Source: Chloroflexia bacterium (GTDB lineage: Bacteria > Chloroflexota > Chloroflexia > Thermomicrobiales > JALYUS01). Taken from it: a stretch of DNA of 5,387 nt. Within the stretch, counting starts at the first letter, position 1. Every line of letters begins with the position of its first letter. Positions 5,070 to 5,387 of the stretch are shown one piece after another. The notes beneath the pieces were generated by a model that worked only from the letters and a program-made list of their open reading frames with translations, was not told the DNA's origin and ran no database searches. The stretch lies in NCBI GenBank assembly GCA_025924435.1, contig JAICIL010000304.1, positions 1 through 5,387 of the forward strand, given 5' to 3'. The translations under genes and the position numbers were made by a program.

Positions 5070-5387
5070 ATGACAGCAGCCATGTCGTCCGACGTCCGCC
5101 TCTTACAGGCCGCGGCGGGAGCGTGCGAAAGCGTCCAGGACATCATCAACATCGCGGCGACCGCCGAAGCATTCGCGGTGACCGCCCTCGGCGGGGCGCT
5201 CGATAACGCCGCCAAGGGCATGCTGGCGCTCAACGCCGAGCAGCAGCAGACGCTCCGGGCGGCGCGGGCGGAGGAGCAGGCGCACTACGCCTACCTGACC
5301 GGCGCAGGCGCGAAGCCGCTCACGACCACCTTCACCGTGCCCGACCCCAAGATCGTCACCGACGTACCGACCTTCCTGAAGACTCTC
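5070..5387 (+). CDS. Ferritin-like domain protein (partial, 3' end outside window)
   Basis: The first 106 residues are present and the frame is open to the window edge. Two helices of a ferritin-like four-helix bundle are visible. Helix one (about 20-48) has E33 in TAEAFAVTAL, and helix two (about 53-79) has the metal-binding pattern E69-x-x-H72 in EEQAHYAYL. After it comes TFTVPDPKIVTDVPTFL, which resembles the segment between helices two and three in PF13668-type ferritin-like proteins. These residues would form half of a diiron or similar metal site; the second half lies beyond the window. No signal peptide is seen, although relatives often carry a Tat signal, so this one looks cytoplasmic. 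The ATG at 5070 is preferred, with AAGGA (5055-5059) 10 nt upstream; the ATG at 5082 is the alternative. Role unknown; metal handling or oxidative and desiccation stress are possibilities for the family. Confidence 0.75.
   Translation, partial: MTAAMSSDVRLLQAAAGACESVQDIINIAATAEAFAVTALGGALDNAAKGMLALNAEQQQTLRAARAEEQAHYAYLTGAGAKPLTTTFTVPDPKIVTDVPTFLKTL

Noticed and set aside
4846..5073. 75-codon ORF starting with the ATG at 4846
   Set aside because: Its start lies upstream of the sigma-54-like element and has no ribosome binding site. The product is low-complexity and Arg-rich. Only the shorter leader-ORF idea is kept, as a finding.

Overview
The window comes from a high-GC bacterial chromosome (about two thirds G+C by eye, with codon third positions mostly G or C in the real genes). 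The gene set is an enolase-superfamily sugar-acid type enzyme, a LutABC-type lactate oxidation system and a ferritin-like protein, with a sigma-54-like promoter motif. This fits a free-living heterotroph. I cannot place the phylum from sequence alone; Armatimonadota, Planctomycetota or a similar soil lineage would fit, but that is a guess.

Layout: (1) 1-173 is noncoding. It holds a long GC-rich inverted repeat (28-85) and a weak extended -10 promoter candidate. (2) 174-1334, plus strand, encodes a 386-residue mandelate racemase/muconate lactonizing enzyme family protein with a complete metal site and His-Asp dyad. (3) 1335-1530 lies between convergent genes. It carries another half copy of the repeat (1345-1374), no recognisable terminator, and a possible 37-codon ORF on the minus strand. 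(4) 1531-4651, minus strand, is a two-gene operon. lutC is first (3992-4651) and overlaps by 14 nt a second gene (1531-4005) that fuses LutB to LutA in one 824-residue polypeptide. That protein has an N-terminal hydrophobic segment not expected of LutB. (5) 4652-5069 is a 418-nt divergent intergenic region with a sigma-54-like -24/-12 element, a GC palindrome and a hairpin-rich leader. (6) 5070-5387, plus strand, is the first 106 codons of a ferritin-like domain protein that runs off the window.

Together, LutC and LutBA should oxidise L-lactate to pyruvate using Fe-S centres. The neighbouring enolase-superfamily enzyme is most likely an acid-sugar dehydratase. Some acid-sugar routes (L-rhamnonate, L-fuconate) release lactaldehyde or lactate, so a metabolic link is plausible. 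The genes are convergent, however, so co-transcription is not implied. I see no defence system, mobile element gene, CRISPR array, tRNA or rRNA. The most unusual items are the LutB-LutA fusion with its membrane-anchor-like or Tat-like N-terminus, the dispersed repeat flanking the enolase-superfamily gene, and the palindromic sigma-54-like element.
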